Source: Posidonia oceanica (lineage: Eukaryota > Streptophyta > Magnoliopsida > Alismatales > Posidoniaceae). From it: a stretch of 64,000 bases of DNA. Below the pieces are notes generated by a model, which saw only the letters and a program-made list of their open reading frames with translations, was not told the origin of the DNA and did no database searches. The stretch spans positions 57,390,501-57,454,500 of the forward strand of contig JAZBRS010000026.1 in assembly GCA_037176725.1 (NCBI GenBank). The letters run 5' to 3'. This document shows positions 9,258 through 21,442 of this stretch, one piece after another (position 1 is the stretch's first letter; each line of letters opens with the position of its first letter). The position numbers and the translations under genes are program-made.

Positions 9258-12234
9258 CTCCCGTTCATTCCTTCGAGAGAAAAAAAAACGATCAGTAAGC
9301 AAGCAAGCAACGAGAGACCCAGCAAACCAGAGAGTGGAGAGAAAAATCAGAGAGCATTTCCAGCACATCCCCTCCACCTGAAACGATCCTGTTCCTTTTC
9401 TTCTTCACCCTTCCATTTCCAGAGAGAAGAAAGGGCAGAAGAGGGTACCTGAGAGTCCTCCTTAGCGTCCCGGAGAGAAGCCCTCATCAGAGCCCAATTC
9501 CCCATCCGGTCCTCCTCTTTCCCTCTCTGAAAAATTCAGCAAACGTCCTTCTTCCTTTTCCAATTCCCCAGCACCACTTCAGACCTCCATCTTCCTCCCA
9601 ATTACTCCCCCAAGTTCACCCAAAACCCAGCCATTTCCCAGCCTCATTCCCCGGCCATTCCACCACCTAAACTGCTCTGAAACACCACCTGAAGCCAACT
9701 GCCACCGACCTGAAACCCAACTCCTTCCCTCTGGCAATTCCCTTCACCACAGCCCGCAGCCTCCTCCTAAACTTCACCCAGTTACTCACCTGCACTTTAC
9801 CTCTCCAAAGCCTCCAGCCTTGAACCCAACCGCTCACCACAGACTGAGGATTCCACAACAAACACCTGACCTCGTCACTGACCAGAAATCGACCCCGACC
9901 TCAAACTCCCCTCCACACCTTCCAAAAGCCCTCTCCAGGCATCCAAACTCCATCGCCAGCATCCCAGCAACCCATCGGAGGGCTCCACTCCACCGGACGA
10001 GCAGCAATACTCTCCCCCCGCCTCCGGCAGCAATCTGACAACCCAAAAAAGCCGATTCTTCACCCGAGCTGCGAAGCTTCCGTCTGACCATCCAGGAAGC
10101 ACCAGAGGGACGTCCTGAGAAGATCCCAACCCCCGAGAGCAGCCGGCGACACCCGCAGCGACCGGACGGCCCCCACCGGCGACCTCTGGAACCACTGACG
10201 TCGGGGGAACGACTCAGGCGCGGAAAAAGGTAACCACCGCTTCCCTTAGCTCCCTCTTCTTCTTCTCTTGCTTCCCCAGCCTTTAGAATAGGTTTTCCGG
10301 TCCTCCTGCTCCGACCTCGACTCGCCGGACAGTTCACCTTCTCCGGCGCCGGCTGCTCTTCCTCCGGACGCTCCGGCCAGCAGAGCGAGCTCCAGACCGT
10401 TCCCGGAGCTCCGGACGATCGCCGACGTCGCTCTCTGCCCTCCCGCGCCTCCTCAGCCTCCCCTGTCGACGGCCACGGGTACTGCCGGCGTTCTGCTACA
10501 GTACTCGTCGCCGTCGACCAGTTACTGTGCAGTTATTTCTTTCCGGCTAAAGTTTTAAGTAGATATTGCATTTCTGCTCTGAGTTTTTATCATTTTACAT
10601 TCCAGTCCTTCATTTAGTTTAATCTGTTGATTTTTGAACTGAAACCATATTAAATTGCATGAAATATTTATGCTTTTCCCTATTTGCATGTTGGTCCATT
10701 TACTGTGCTGTGCTGCTATTTAATTTTGTAGTTTAGTCCTCCTGTTTTCGATTTTTGCACTTAGGTCCTGCACTTAATCAGTTCTTTTATTTGCTCATGT
10801 TTTACCATACTGCATTGCATTCTAAGTCCCTGCATTTTTCTGTTTTTGCACTTAGGTCCATGCACTGTAGAAACTTAGGTTCTGATTTTTATTTTTGGTT
10901 GATGCATTGCATATTTGCCCCTCTGCTTTGTCATATTTGCAGTTAGGTCCATTTTAAATGGACAGTAACTGTGCTGCATGCATTTTAACTTATTACATTG
11001 CATTTTGACCCTGTATTTCCCAGAAATTGCACTGTGGTCCTGTCATTTAAATTCCAGAGCATGTTTTCCTTATTAAATTGCATTTTCAGCCCCTACATGA
11101 TTTCAAAACTACACTTAAGTCCTTGCATGTTTTAAAAGATCATGTGAAAAGACCATTTTGCCCCTAGGTTGCATTTTAGCTCCTATGCCTACCAAACTTC
11201 ATACAGACCCTCCACTAGTATTCCCAGACTCCCCAGAACCTTGTTTTCTGGAAAATTTGCATTTTAGACCCTAGTTTTTCCAAAATTGCTTTCTGATCCC
11301 TTTTTGCTTTCAAAGCCTCTTTTAAAGTATGCCCTCCTTTCAAAATAACTTTCTGAGCCTAGTTTTTGCCAAATAAACCTCTGTCTTCCCCTGTTTTCTG
11401 GGAAATTTGCACTTTTAGCCCCTTTTCTTTTCCAAAATGCTTTCTGAACTCCTGGTTTTTCCCAGTTTCTTCTCTTTGCTTTTTCTTGCTCTTGCATGCA
11501 TTCTGCATCCATTTAGTCTTGCATTCTGGCATCTTCTTGCATACACTAAGGACTTTTAGCTCCCTTTCACTTGGGAGGACCTTTTGCACATCCCTAGGGC
11601 CTCCTGAACACCTAGGTCTGTTCTTCTCCCCTGTTCTGGCCCTTCTGCCTTGGAGCTGCTTTATCTTCTGATCCGGCCGTTGGATCCTCTCAAACAAGCT
11701 GCCCAGGCGACCGCAGCGAAGCACTCTTCAGCATGGACCAGACAGATCTCAGATCAGGCTCCCGGATTTCCAGGTATGTCCTCCTGAACCCCTGCATTAC
11801 ATTTGCATGCCATTTGCACAGTTTTCCTCGTTTTTGCTTTCTGCCTCTTCGAGCATGTAGAATAGGACTTCCCCTTTCTACTTGTCCATTCAGATCCTCG
11901 TTTCGCGTGTCCCCGTGTGTTTCGTGTTGCGTTTTCCCTGGATTTACCACTTAATGTGACTTTCTTCTCCCTTTTCCACGATCCGATCGCATTGCGAGCT
12001 TTGGGCAGCATGCGAGACACACCGTGGAACGGTTTAGTGGGAAACAGTCGCTAAGAGGTGGTAATCCCTCCGTTTGCACACTCTCCCCTCCGTAGGTCTT
12101 CACACCTACTCGGAGTGGTCCAAAACGACGTCTGTTCTTACACACACGTTGTCTTCCCTCCCCTTTGGCCCCTTTTAATCTTTTCCTGCATTCTTGCATT
12201 CTCATGGCTTTCCCGAGGTTTTGCTTCGCTGTTT

Positions 12235-12560
12235 TGGCACCGTTTCGCGTGCCCGCTCCTGTTTTGGCACCATTTTGCGTGCCCGCTTGTCCTCTTATCT
12301 CGTTTTGCGTGTTGTCTTGCTTTCTCGCTTGTTTTGCATGCCGGTTTTATCCTTTCGCTCCGTTTTGCGTGTCATTCTGTTTTCTCGTCTCATTTTGCGT
12401 GGTTTCCTGCTTTCTTGTCTCGTTTTGTGTGTTGTCTCGCTTTCTCGCTTGTTTTGCGTGCCGATTTCACTTCTTTGCATCGTTTTGCGTGCGTTGCTCA
12501 TTTCTCGCCTCGTTTTGCATATTTTGCGCCGTTTTCCTTTGCATGTCGATTGCATTGCAT
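12235..12560 (+). repeat. 30-bp minisatellite in U5 of E6, about eleven units
   Basis: Units contain CGTTTTGCGTGCC followed by a variable pyrimidine-rich spacer, with a period of about 30 bp. Orthologous arrays occur in both E1 LTRs and the E2 LTR. Confidence 0.85.
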
Positions 12561-13053
12561 GGTTTCCTCGTTGTTTTGTTTTCTCGCTTGCATTTGCATA
12601 CAGGGCTGTGATGCTTACTGCCTGGAGTTCTCACGAGCTAGGTTTTGCCTAATTCGGAACACAGACAGCGCAGCTGAGCACTTAGAGAGCACGTTTACTT
12701 CCCTGCTTTGTTTCTTCCCACTTAGAGCACACCTTGAGCATTCATTCAGGCATTTATAGGCACATAGGCATTCAATCCTGCATTTCGCTGCGTATGCGAG
12801 CGTAAGCCTAGAAAGACCGATTTTCGGGCGTGTCGGGGGTGCCTAACACCTTCCCCGCGCGTAACAGGAGTCCTTACCCTGTCTTTTGGCCCGCAATGAC
12901 CATACTGCCTTTATCCTAGGCTAGAGTCATCTCACTTGCATTTGTTTGCATCTGTTTTCCTTTGCATCGCTTTGCTTTGCATTTCTTGCTCGGTTTTGCG
13001 CGTTAATTCACGCATTACCCCGGTTTTCCTTGTCTCCCGTTGATAGACAATGG

Positions 13054-13064
13054 TGGCGACTCTG
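13054..13064 (+). other. PBS-like 11-mer inside U5 of E6
   Basis: TGGCGACTCTG is identical to the first 11 nt of the family A primer binding site, although it lies about 120 bp before the LTR end. Confidence 0.8.
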
Positions 13065-13184
13065 ATTTGTCTTATCTTTCCTTTTTTCTCCTCGATTTCA
13101 AGAGTTTTCGAGTTGAGCCTCTTCTTCGGATCCCAATCGCCGCTGGATATATTAGCGAGCCTGGTGCCGATCGGGATCGCTACA

Positions 13185-13189
13185 CATGC
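13185..13189 (+). repeat. Target site duplication of solo LTR E6, right copy
   Basis: CATGC follows GGGATCGCTACA and repeats 7345-7349; the E5 LTR sequence then continues. Confidence 0.92.
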
Positions 13190-14991
13190 ACATGAACCCA
13201 TGCCCCGTTGCAACAAAACCGCAACTTCGCCTCCTTCTAGCACTCACCACATGAAGCCCAGAGAGAATTCGCCACCTCCAAAGCGTAGAGCGATCATTCC
13301 TCTTCGTCCTCGACCTTTCGCCGACCCTTCTGGTGCTCCCAGCAGCCCACGTGAGCTCGCCGGAGTAGCCTCTGCCGTGACATTTGCAGCACCGGTGACC
13401 AAGGGGGAACTGCCGTTCCAGGCCGCCAAAAGGTAAGTTTTTCATCCCCTAGGCTCATGCATGCTAGGTAGCTTGTTTCCATGCACTTTCATGATATTTT
13501 GAATCCTTTTGGCCGCGATTTGTGGCCAGAAGGAAGTTCAGTGTGTTGGACGCACTAGCTGGTGCGTCCAACGTTGGACGTGGCATAGGCTAGCGTCCAA
13601 CACCCTACCTTACTTTGCTCTTGTTCTTTTGCTCTCCATGCTTTGCTATTGTTGGTTCTTTTGTAAATCCATGTTGCATGCTTCCTTAAATGTCTTCTGA
13701 TGCTATGCCATGCCTAGTTGCTTGTTCCATGCTTGCTTGAATCATCTTTGCATGCTCTGAGTTCATTCTGCCATTTGCCTGCGTTGGACGCCTGGGTGTG
13801 CCGCGTCCAACGTTGGACGCTGGTTCATCTAGCGTCCAACACCTCGGTTAGCTGTAGCTTGTTGCCATGCTTACACCTTGCTTCCTTTCGATGTCTATGC
13901 ATGATCCATGCTTGCTTAGAGATATCTGGCCTCTATGGCAACCATGCTTAGGATTGTTAGTCTTTGCTTAGGTGGCATGCTTTTTTCTTTTTTTCTATAA
14001 GTCTTATACCTATTTACTCCTATGCATGCTTTCCTCTTTCTTGCTTTCCATGAGTTAAATTCTTGTTGTGGATATTTCTTCCTTGCTCTAGCATGTCTTA
14101 GCGGTTTGCATGCATATAGGTGGGGTTTAGAGTTTAGCTCCCCCTTTAGCGCAGATAGGTCTGCATGCTGTGGTCATTGGATGCCAAGGACTTTAGCATC
14201 CAACGTTGGACGCTGCTGTCTCCAGCGTCTAACGTCCCAGCCTCTCTTTTGTTGTTTAAAGCTTGCATGATGTTTTGGTCTATTTCTTTGCATGACTTTT
14301 GTGTTTACATGCATGTCTAGCCTCAGTAGCAATTGTTCTTTAACTTCTCTAGATCATTTGCTAATTTTATGCAAGTTTCTTGTGTGTTTGTACCTCCCAG
14401 GGCGTTGTACGCTGCTGGTGTAGGCGTCCAACATTGGACGCCGGCCTAGCTCGCGTCCAACGTTCTGGTTGTGCCTCTGGCCTGGTACATGCTGCAGTTG
14501 GTAAGTTTCTGGCTTTTTGTGTGATCCCATGCTTGTATGCTCATTCTGTGCTTACCTGCAGTAGCCCAAATGCATGCTCCCGTTTTTTTTTTCTTTTGTA
14601 TGTTTTTTGTCTTGCTGTCTTCTGGCCTGTGTTAGACGCCTGTCTCTCTGGCGTCTAACTTTGGATGCCATGCCTACGAGCGTCCAACATCCTGCTTGCT
14701 TTGATCCTTGATCCTAGCTTGCCCCTTGCTCTGATTCCTCCTCTGATCCTCTGCTAGGTTAGTCTTGCATGTCATGCACCCATTTAGCTGTATTTCTGCA
14801 TCTGTACTGCATCCATATAGCTAGAATGCATCGCTTTCTAAATACTGCATGCTGTCTGCCTCCAGCAGTTGTTGAACGCTAGTAGCAGCAGCATCCAACG
14901 TTGGACGTCGCTGCTGCCAGCGTCCAACGCTTGCAGTTGGCTGATAGCCATTTTAAAAGGCAGATTTTGCTTGGTTCGCCATTTTCCATGT
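13190..14991 (+). repeat. E5 LTR (family B), second piece, interrupted by E1
   Basis: It resumes the family B LTR exactly after the E6 target duplication and is collinear with the reverse complement of the E4 LTR from about 5700 down to 3880. It includes the GC-rich segment with AAGGTAAGTTTT (13429-13440), followed by six palindromic cassettes spaced by simple CATGC-rich DNA. It stops at 14991, where the E1 LTR terminus TGTAGCGATC begins. CATGT (14987-14991) is the candidate target duplication of E1. By comparison with E4, about 1 kb of this LTR should lie beyond the window. Confidence 0.8.
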
Positions 14992-15103
14992 TGTAGCGAT
15001 CCCGATCGGAATCAGGCTCGCTATTAGCGGCGATTGGATCCGAGGAAGAGGCTCGACTCGAAAACACTTAAAATCGAGGAGAAAAGAGAAAGATAAGACA
15101 AAT

Positions 15104-15114
15104 CAGAGTCGCCA
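15104..15114 (-). other. PBS-like 11-mer inside U5 of the E1 3' LTR
   Basis: It reads TGGCGACTCTG on the minus strand; see also 33933-33943 in the 5' LTR. Confidence 0.8.
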
Positions 15115-15639
15115 CCATGTCTATTAACGGGAGACAAGGAAAACCGGGGGAAATGCGTGAATTAACACGCAAAACCAAGCAAGAAATGCAAAGCAAAGCA
15201 ATGCAAAGGAAACAAATGCAAATACATGCAAATGAGATGACTCTAGCCTAGGATAAGGGCAGTATGGTCATTACGGGCCAAAAGACAGGGCAAGGACTCC
15301 TGTTACGTGCGGGGAAGGTGTTAGGCACTCACGACATGCCCGAGAATTGGTCTTTCTAGGCTTACGCTCGCATACGCAGGGAAATGCAGGATTGAATGCC
15401 TACGTGCCTATGAATGCCTAAATGAATGCTCAAGGGGTGCTCTAAGTGGAGAGATGCAGGGCAAGGAAGTAAACGTGCTATCTAAGTGCTCAGCTACGCT
15501 GTCTGTGTTCCGAACCGGGCGAAACCTGGCTCGTGAGAATTCCAGGCAGTAAGCATCACAGCCCTATATGCAAATGCAAGCGAAAAAGCAAAACAATGGC
15601 AAAACCATGCAATGCGATCGACATGCAAGAGAAAACGGC

Positions 15640-15860
15640 GTAAAGCACGCAAAACGAGGCAAAAAACAAGAAAACGCACAAAACGGTGTAAAAGGACAAG
15701 GTCGGCACGCAAAACGGGCGAGAAAGCAAGGCGGCACGCAAATTGGTGCAAAAGGCGATGACGGGCAGGCAAAATTGTGCCAAAAATAGGGCGAGCGCGC
15801 AAAACGACACGAAAGACAAAGCAGGCACGCAAAACGGTGCCAAAAGCTGCGAGATAAAAC
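15640..15860 (-). repeat. 30-bp minisatellite in the E1 3' LTR
   Basis: Repeats of GGCACGCAAAACGG with spacer, about seven units. It has one 30-bp unit fewer than the paired 5' LTR (34480-34720), a length change arising since insertion. Confidence 0.85.
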
Positions 15861-18800
15861 CTCGGAAAAGCTGTGCGAATGCAAATGCAAGGAAAAGATT
15901 AGAAGCAATAAAAGGAGAAGCAGAACAGCGCATGTGTGAGAACAGGCGCTGTTCGGGGCCACACAGAGTAGGTGTGAAGACCTACAAAGGGGAGAGTGAG
16001 CAAACGGGGGGATTACCACCTCTCTTGCGACCATTTCCCACTAAACCGTTCCACGGTGTGTCTCGCATGCTGCCCAAAGCTCGCGATGCGATCGGATCGT
16101 GGAAAAGGGGGAAGAAAGTCACATTAAGTGGTAAATCCAGGGAAAACTCAACACAAAACGCCCAAGATTACGCGAAACAGGGATCTGAGTTGATAGACAA
16201 GAAGAAGAGGTCCTATTCTACATGCTCAAAGAGACAGAAATCGAAAACGAGGAAAACAATGCAAATGGCATGCGAATGAATGCAATGCAGGAGTTCAGGA
16301 GGACATACCTAGAAATCCGGGAGCCTGATCTGAGATCTGCTTGGTCCATGCTGAAGAGCACTTCGCTGCACTCGCCTGGGTAGCTTATTTGAGAAGATCC
16401 AACGGCCGGATCGGAAGATATCGCAGCTTCAAGGCAGGAGGCCCAGAACAGGGGAGAAGAACAGATATAGGTGTTCAGGAGGTCCTAGGGGTGTGCAAAA
16501 GGTCCTCCCAAGTGAAGGGGAGTTAAAGGCGCTTAGTGTGTGCAAAGGGATGCTAAAATGCAAAGCTAAATGAATGCAGGATGCATGCAAGAGGCAAGAA
16601 AAGACAAGAGGGGAATTTTTAGAAAAATAGAGGTTCAAATGCCATTTTTGAAAAAGAGAAGGGGGCTAAATGCAATTTTCAAAAAGGATGGGGCCCACAG
16701 GAGAGAGTTTTGAAAACAGGAGAGGGCAGAGGGTTATTTTGCAAAAGATTGGGTTCAGAAAGCTACTTTGAAAAGAGGGCATGCATTGGAAGAAGTTTTG
16801 AAAACAAATGGAAATCAGAGGGTAATTTTGGAAAAAACTAGGGTCTAAAGTGCAAATTTTCCAGAAAACAGGGTTCTGGGGAGTCTGGGAATGCAAGTGG
16901 AGGGTCTACATGCAATTTTGTAAGCATAGGAGCTAAGATGCAACTTTAGGGGCAAAACAGTCTTTTTACATGATTTTTAAAGGATGCAAGGACCTATGTG
17001 TAATTTTTGAATCATGCAGGGGTCAAACATGCAATTTTATATGGTAAACATGCTCTGAAATCAGAAGACAGGACTGATGTGCAATTTTTGGGAAAAATAG
17101 GGTTAAAAATGCAATGCAATAAGCTAAAATGCATGGAAAACAGTTACTGTCCATTTAAAATGGACCTACATGCAAAAATAAGAAAACAGGGGGGCAAATA
17201 TGCAATGCAACAAGCAGAAATTAAAATTTAAACCTAAGTTCTACAGTGCAGAGGATGAAAGTGCAAAAATGAGAAAAGACAGGGGTATGGAATGCAATAT
17301 AATAGGGCAAAGTTCATGCATTTAAACTAAATAAACTACTGCAGGACCGGGATGCCAAAATTAAAAATAGAGGGGCTAAAACATAAAAAATTACAACTAG
17401 AATGCACAATAAGAGGACTGAAGGGCAAATACAGAGAAACACAAACACTTAATGCAATTTAGCATGGTTTTAAATAAAAAAGACAGCAGATTAAATGATA
17501 GAAGGACTAGAATGCAAAAATGAAAGAACTTAGGCTAAGCATGCAATATTCACAAGAAACTATACTAAAAGAACAAAATAAATGAACAGTAACTGCCGGC
17601 GGCGACGAGCACTGTAGCAGTGAGCTATCAGGGCTTGTGGCCGCCGGCACAGGGGGGCTGAGGAGGCGCTGAACGGCGGAGGAGGTGCTCCCGGAGCTGA
17701 CGGAGACAGGGCGGCGATCAGCGGAGGACGGCGTGGCCTGGAACGCGCTGGAACGGCCGCCGGAGCTCTGCAGTGCTTCAGAAGTCTCGTCCGGCCGTTC
17801 GACGCAGCGACGCTGCGTTCTGAGGGCCGGAGAACACTCCTGAGGTTCACGCGGAGCTCAGACGATCGCTGGAGCCGCGTTCCGCTGGCCGGAGCGACGC
17901 GAAGGCCGGAGGACTGCGCCGGAGAAGACGACTGGACCGGCGAACAGCAACGGAGCAGGAGGGCTGGAATCCTACTTCTAAGGGGTGGAGAAGCAGCAGG
18001 GGAAGAAAAGGGAGCTAAGGGTAGAAGATTCTACCTGATTCCGCGTCTGAGGTGTTCTCCCGACCTCAGCAGTTCCGGAGGTGGCCGGTGGAGGTCGTCC
18101 GGTCGCTGCGGGCGTCGCCGGCTGCTCGCGAGGGCTGGAGCTGCTTCAGAATGGTCCTCCGGTGCTTCCCAGCTGGTTGGATGGAAGCTCCAGAGCTCGG
18201 AGGGAAATCCAGCACTCTGTGGGTTCAGAGAAACAGCCGGGAGTCGGGGGGGTGTCTGCTGCTCGTCTGGTTGGATGGGACCCTCCGGGAGGTTGCTGGA
18301 GGTCTGGGGAGTGGTTCTGGATTGCTGGATTGGGTTTCTGGAGAGCGTGGAGGAGATTTGGAACTCGGTTGATCTTCTGGTCAGTGGAGAAGACAAGTGT
18401 TTATTGTGGATTTCTCGGTCAGTGGTGGATGGCCGGGTTTGATGTCAGGTGTTCTGGGAAGGTGGAGGTCAGGTGAATCTTTGGGTGGAGTTTGGAAGGA
18501 AGCAGTGGACTGAGGTGAAGGCAATTCTGGAGTGGGTTGTGTCGGGTTGCTGTTGGCTTACAGGTGGAGTTTCAGGTGATTAGGTGGTGTTTTAGTGGGG
18601 GAATGGTCGGGAAATGGTGGGGAGGTATTGCTGGGTTTCTGGGTGAACTTGGGGGATCAACTGGGAGAGCAATTGGGGCTTGGAAGGGGGCCGGTTTGCT
18701 GGAGAAGAAGGAGGAAGTTCTGCTGAAGATGGAGGAAGGAATTGGGGAAGGGATTGCTAGGGAAATGCCCTGGAACTGGGCTCTCTCTCCGGGATGCCAA

Positions 18801-19003
18801 AGCACACTCTCAGACTCTCTCTCCCGGACTCTTCTCTCTGGGAATTGGAGGATGAAGTGGAAGAAGAAGGAGGTCGCTCAGGTGGAGAAGAAGCTCTGGA
18901 ATTCTCTGGTTTGCTCTCAGGTTTGCTGATTGCTAACTGATGGGCTCTGCTTCTCTCTCTCTGGATGATCCAAAAGCCGGTCGAAGAAAGGGATTGTTGG
19001 AGG

Positions 19004-19010
19004 CTTATAT
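19004..19010 (-). promoter_or_regulatory. TATA box candidate in the E1 3' LTR
   Basis: ATATAAG on the minus strand, at the position matching the TATA-like sites of E6 and E2. In the 5' LTR it lies at 37853-37859, where it would drive E1 transcription leftward. Confidence 0.55.
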
Positions 19011-20893
19011 CAGGAGGAAGGTTGCCGGTGCGCGCGCTGGGATTTTGAATTCGACAGCGACGCACTGCAGCAGACAGGAGACGGATGCCGGCGAGACGAC
19101 AGGCATTGATTGCCTCCCGGAATTGGTGCTGAGAGAAGAGAGGAGCGGCGAGCTGCTGTGGATGATAAGATGGAGGCTTGAAATTCAAACGGTGGAGGGA
19201 GCACTGTAGTAGCTCGTGGGGGGGAAAAATGGCAGAAAACGCAGAAGGAAGTAGAAGGAGGAGAGCGACGGGCTGGGCTGCGGGCCGAAAGAAAGAAAAA
19301 AAGGAAAAGAAATGGAGAAGAAAGGGGGAGACGGGCTGAATTGGGCCCAGCAAGGAAAAAGAAGAAAAGAAAAAAGAGAAGAAAGAAAGAAAGAGAGGGA
19401 AAAGAAAGGAAATAAAATTAGGAAAAATAGATTAAAAATAAGCAAAAATACTAGAAAGGTTGTGTTGTGAATTAGGATTTTAATTAGATTTTTAATGACC
19501 GTTTTGGGGTTGATTAATGTGTTTTGGGCTTGATTAGGGTTTTAGGGTTTTGTTTTGCTCTTAATTTGTTTTCCATTTGATTAAGTGTTTGTTAAGTCTT
19601 TTAAATTGTTTTGTTAATTGTGTTTTTCTTGTTAAGTATTTCAGGATGTTAATCAGGATTTTTAAGATTTATTTTTATATTAATTAGGATGGGTTTTGGG
19701 CCTTTTAGCTTTAGTCTTTTAGGATTTTCTTTTTTAAGTCTTTTTGAATTAGGTTTCTGATTTTTATTTTGTTAAGTTTTTCCTGATGTTTTTAATTGGG
19801 TTTCTCTTGTCTGATGGAGTATTTTAAAGTCCTTTTAATGTGTTTTTTATTTTCTTTTTAATTAAGTTCTTAGGTTGTTCTTTCTTATGTTTGTTAAGTT
19901 AAGCCTTTCTTCTTTCATTAATTACTTATCTTGGTGTTTTAATTGTTTTACTTCTTTTTAGGGTTTGTTTTTTAATTCTTCTGATGGGATTTTTACTCTT
20001 GGTGGGTTCTGATTTCATTTTAGTTTTTTTCTTGATTTTTCAGTGTTTTCTTTTGATTTGTTTTGCATTTTTTAGCTCACATGCTTGGTTTTCCTTCTAG
20101 CTTGATTTAGTTAAGTTTAGGTTTTTAATTGCTTGTTTAATGTTTTTTAATTGTTTTTCTTAGGGTTCTGATTTGTTTCTTTTATGTTTTGGGATTTTAC
20201 AGATTTTTAGGAGTTTTTATGAATTTTAGCAAGAGAAAGAAAGGGGAAAAGAGAAAGAAGAAGAGAAGGGAAAAAGGAAGAATAAAGGGAAAAGAGATGA
20301 GTTGAAGGAAAAGGATTTTTTGAAAATTAGGGAAAGTGTTAAAAATAAAGTAAAAATAGGAATAAGATAGAGGAAGGATAGAAGCACAAAGGGGGCCCAC
20401 AGCCAAGCAGGAAAAGGAACAAGAAGGGGATGAAAAGAGAGATGATAATCAGGAGAGAGAGAGGTGAGAGAAAAGGATAATTTGGGTGAATGGAGGTCTT
20501 AAAGGTCTTGGAATGGGATGAAAATTGGTGAGTGGGTAGCCTAGGATTTCTAGTGTTGGTTCTGAGGTTTTGGTTTGATTCTAAGAAGGTTTTGGAAGGG
20601 TTTTAAGGTGTAGAAAAAGGGGAGTTTTACCTAGGTTTTCTAGGGTTTTTGGGAATGGTCTAAGTTTGAGAGTTTCTAAGTTCTTGGGTAGGTTTGCTAA
20701 GTGGGTGTTGGTGGGTTTTCCTATGGATTTTGGTCAGGTTTTGAGCTTGAGAAGAGGGGTAAAGGCTTAGGTCAAGTTTGCTGGTTTTGAAGGGTAAAGA
20801 GGAGGGTTAGGGTTTGGTTTGGTTTGGGTTTGAGTCCAGCAATCACCAGGAGGGCTCCAAGTGGTCCAAGCCTGCCAAGATGGGGTGTCAACA

Positions 20894-20909
20894 GATGCCC
20901 CTCCCTGAG
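20894..20909 (-). other. Polypurine tract of E1
   Basis: CTCAGGGAGGGGCATC on the minus strand, directly before the 3' LTR start. It is identical to the E2 tract and lies inside the long stem described at 20879-20961. Confidence 0.92.
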
Positions 20910-21442
20910 CAAGGTCAAGCGGAGCGAGGCCGCTGCTCAGGGTTGACAAGACACCCCATCTGACCGGCGGGAGCAGCGATTTGCTATGGGCGTGAGCTAC
21001 TTATTCGCCAGATGCACCGAAGATCGTAGCCCGTTGCCGCAATGCAAAATGCAGGGTGCAGATGGATGAATGCTAAGAGTGTAATGCGTGCTAATGCAAA
21101 TGCAATGCAAGAGTTAGTACAAAAGTTAGCCGATTAGAAGAAAATGCTGATGCTGTGCAAGTGAGGTCAATGATACTAAAGTAGTATGCAATGCTAGCTG
21201 AGAAGATGCAGAGATGATGCAAGAGAAAATGCTAAATGGACGCGATGTGGCGCAAGGATCTGGCAGAAAAGCCAGACTTGCGCGACAAAGCAAGGAAAAC
21301 AGGGTGTAGCTCGTCCCCGCCCGAGGAGCAAGCTAGCAGATGAGAAAAGAGGGATGCGAGGGGAGAGAGGCCAACTCTCCTATCGCAAAAAAAAAGGAGG
21401 TGCATGATTTTGCCTTCCTGGGGCAAGATCACGCCGAAAAGG
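20910..21442 (-). other. E1 3' untranslated segment between tandem arrays and PPT
   Basis: No gene. It carries the outer and inner arms of the PPT/LTR stem (20935-20961) and the cross-family motif (20999-21018, one change). A GATGC/AATGC-rich stretch runs to about 21240, followed by a unique segment (21240-21440) matched in E2 at about 59970-60180. Confidence 0.75.

Larger units (their letters stand above)
7350..13184 (+). mobile_element. E6: solo LTR of a family A Ogre-like element, 5.84 kb
   Basis: It starts TGTTGACACC and ends GGGATCGCTACA. It is flanked by CATGC on both sides and by two halves of a family B LTR that join without loss. No PBS, interior or second LTR is present, so unequal recombination between the two LTRs of a full element removed the interior. 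Main parts: telobox-rich, pyrimidine-rich U3 (7350-9240), a TATA-like GATAAAAAGC at 9248-9257, a GC-rich stretch (about 9370-10540), a repetitive TTGCATTTTAG-rich stretch (10560-11600), a 30-bp minisatellite (12235-12560), the conserved U5 hairpin (12835-12856) and the PBS-like site (13054-13064). The ORFs inside are unsupported by any recognisable domain. Confidence 0.92.
6921..14929. repeat. Palindromic cassettes of the E5 LTR (split by E6)
   Basis: Cassettes lie at about 6921-7008 (three arms-pairs), 13545-13601, 13783-13840, 14176-14232, 14404-14463, 14631-14688 and 14871-14929. The interval 7350-13184 between the first and second is the inserted solo LTR E6 and holds none. Copies at 13545 and 13783 keep near-perfect GTTGGACGC/GCGTCCAAC arms. 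Order and spacing mirror the E4 series, so the set predates the split of the two copies. Confidence 0.8.
14992..20893 (-). repeat. 3' LTR of E1, complete, 5.90 kb
   Basis: On the minus strand it begins TGTTGACACCCCATCTTGGC at 20893 and ends GGGATCGCTACA at 14992. The polypurine tract adjoins at 20894. Features: TATA-like site (19004-19010), GC-rich block (about 17600-18300), 30-bp minisatellite (15640-15860), a U5 hairpin mutated in one arm (15311-15332) and a PBS-like site (15104-15114). The ORFs in it are shadows of GC-rich or low-complexity DNA. Confidence 0.93.

Noticed and set aside
3921..14929. Palindromic cassettes as a CRISPR array
   Set aside because: Spacing is irregular (roughly 170-900 bp), cassettes sit inside LTRs of a plant retrotransposon, and no cas gene exists.
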